Shown: one piece after another, positions 6,545 to 6,597 of the stretch | Position numbering within the stretch: the first letter of the stretch is position 1 | Layout: each line of letters opens with the position of its first letter | Assembly (NCBI GenBank): GCA_022709775.1 | Contig: JAKLIE010000107.1 | Location: 1 to 6,597, forward strand | DNA length: 6,597 bases | DNA from: Pseudomonadota bacterium | Lineage (GTDB): Bacteria; Pseudomonadota; Gammaproteobacteria; Burkholderiales; Casimicrobiaceae | Direction: 5' to 3' | The notes under the pieces: generated by a model | What the model was told of the DNA's origin: nothing | Database searches by the model: none | What the model saw: the letters and a program-made list of their open reading frames with translations, nothing else | Program-made: the position numbers and the translations under genes

Positions 6545-6597
6545 GGGCCGTCCCGAGGTCGCCGTGCCCCCCCCCGGGGGGAAGCGAACGACGTTCG
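6545..6597 (-). repeat. Palindromic repeat, inverted copy 2, cut by the window edge
   Basis: Read on the minus strand it has the same order as the copy inside glnS: hairpin (CGAAC, 3-base loop, GTTCG), CTTCCCCCC identical over nine bases, a G-run (9 here against AGGGGG in copy 1), then a GC-rich tail in which 17 of 22 bases match copy 1 without gaps, ending CGGCCC. The hairpin stem differs in sequence from copy 1 but has the same 5-3-5 geometry. It lies 11 bases after the MFS stop and continues past the window edge. It could also act as a transcript-end hairpin for pdxH-MFS. Confidence 0.65.

Overview
The window is very GC-rich (roughly 70% by eye), with dense coding, strong third-position G/C bias and short intergenic gaps. 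Gene content points to a betaproteobacterium, probably Burkholderiales or a related uncultured lineage. The clues are a bacterial-type glutaminyl-tRNA synthetase, an H1-like lysine/alanine tail joined to a SWIB domain, and GC-rich palindromic repeats. The lineage is inferred; no 16S rRNA or other decisive marker is present.

Layout, left to right. (1) The 3' part of glnS, cut by the left edge, carrying about 53 extra residues encoded by a palindromic repeat. (2) htpX, a membrane zinc protease, preceded by a sigma70-like extended -10 and a heat-shock (sigma32)-like promoter. (3) A small exported protein of unknown function, low-complexity in the middle with a two-cysteine C-terminal segment. 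(4) Convergent to it, a minus-strand gene for a SWIB/MDM2-domain protein with an H1-like tail; a large hairpin separates the two. (5) An exported metal-dependent amidohydrolase, divergent from the SWIB gene. (6) pdxH, the pyridoxamine/pyridoxine 5'-phosphate oxidase. (7) An MFS transporter whose GTG start overlaps the pdxH stop by four bases. (8) At the right edge, a second, inverted copy of the repeat seen inside glnS.

These are mostly housekeeping genes and do not form one pathway. The only tight operon is pdxH-MFS. No phage, transposase, CRISPR, toxin-antitoxin or RNA gene was seen. The strongest unusual signal is the repeat family: one copy has become part of an essential tRNA synthetase reading frame, and a second copy has a hairpin of different sequence but identical geometry, as expected for a structure-conserved mobile palindromic element.
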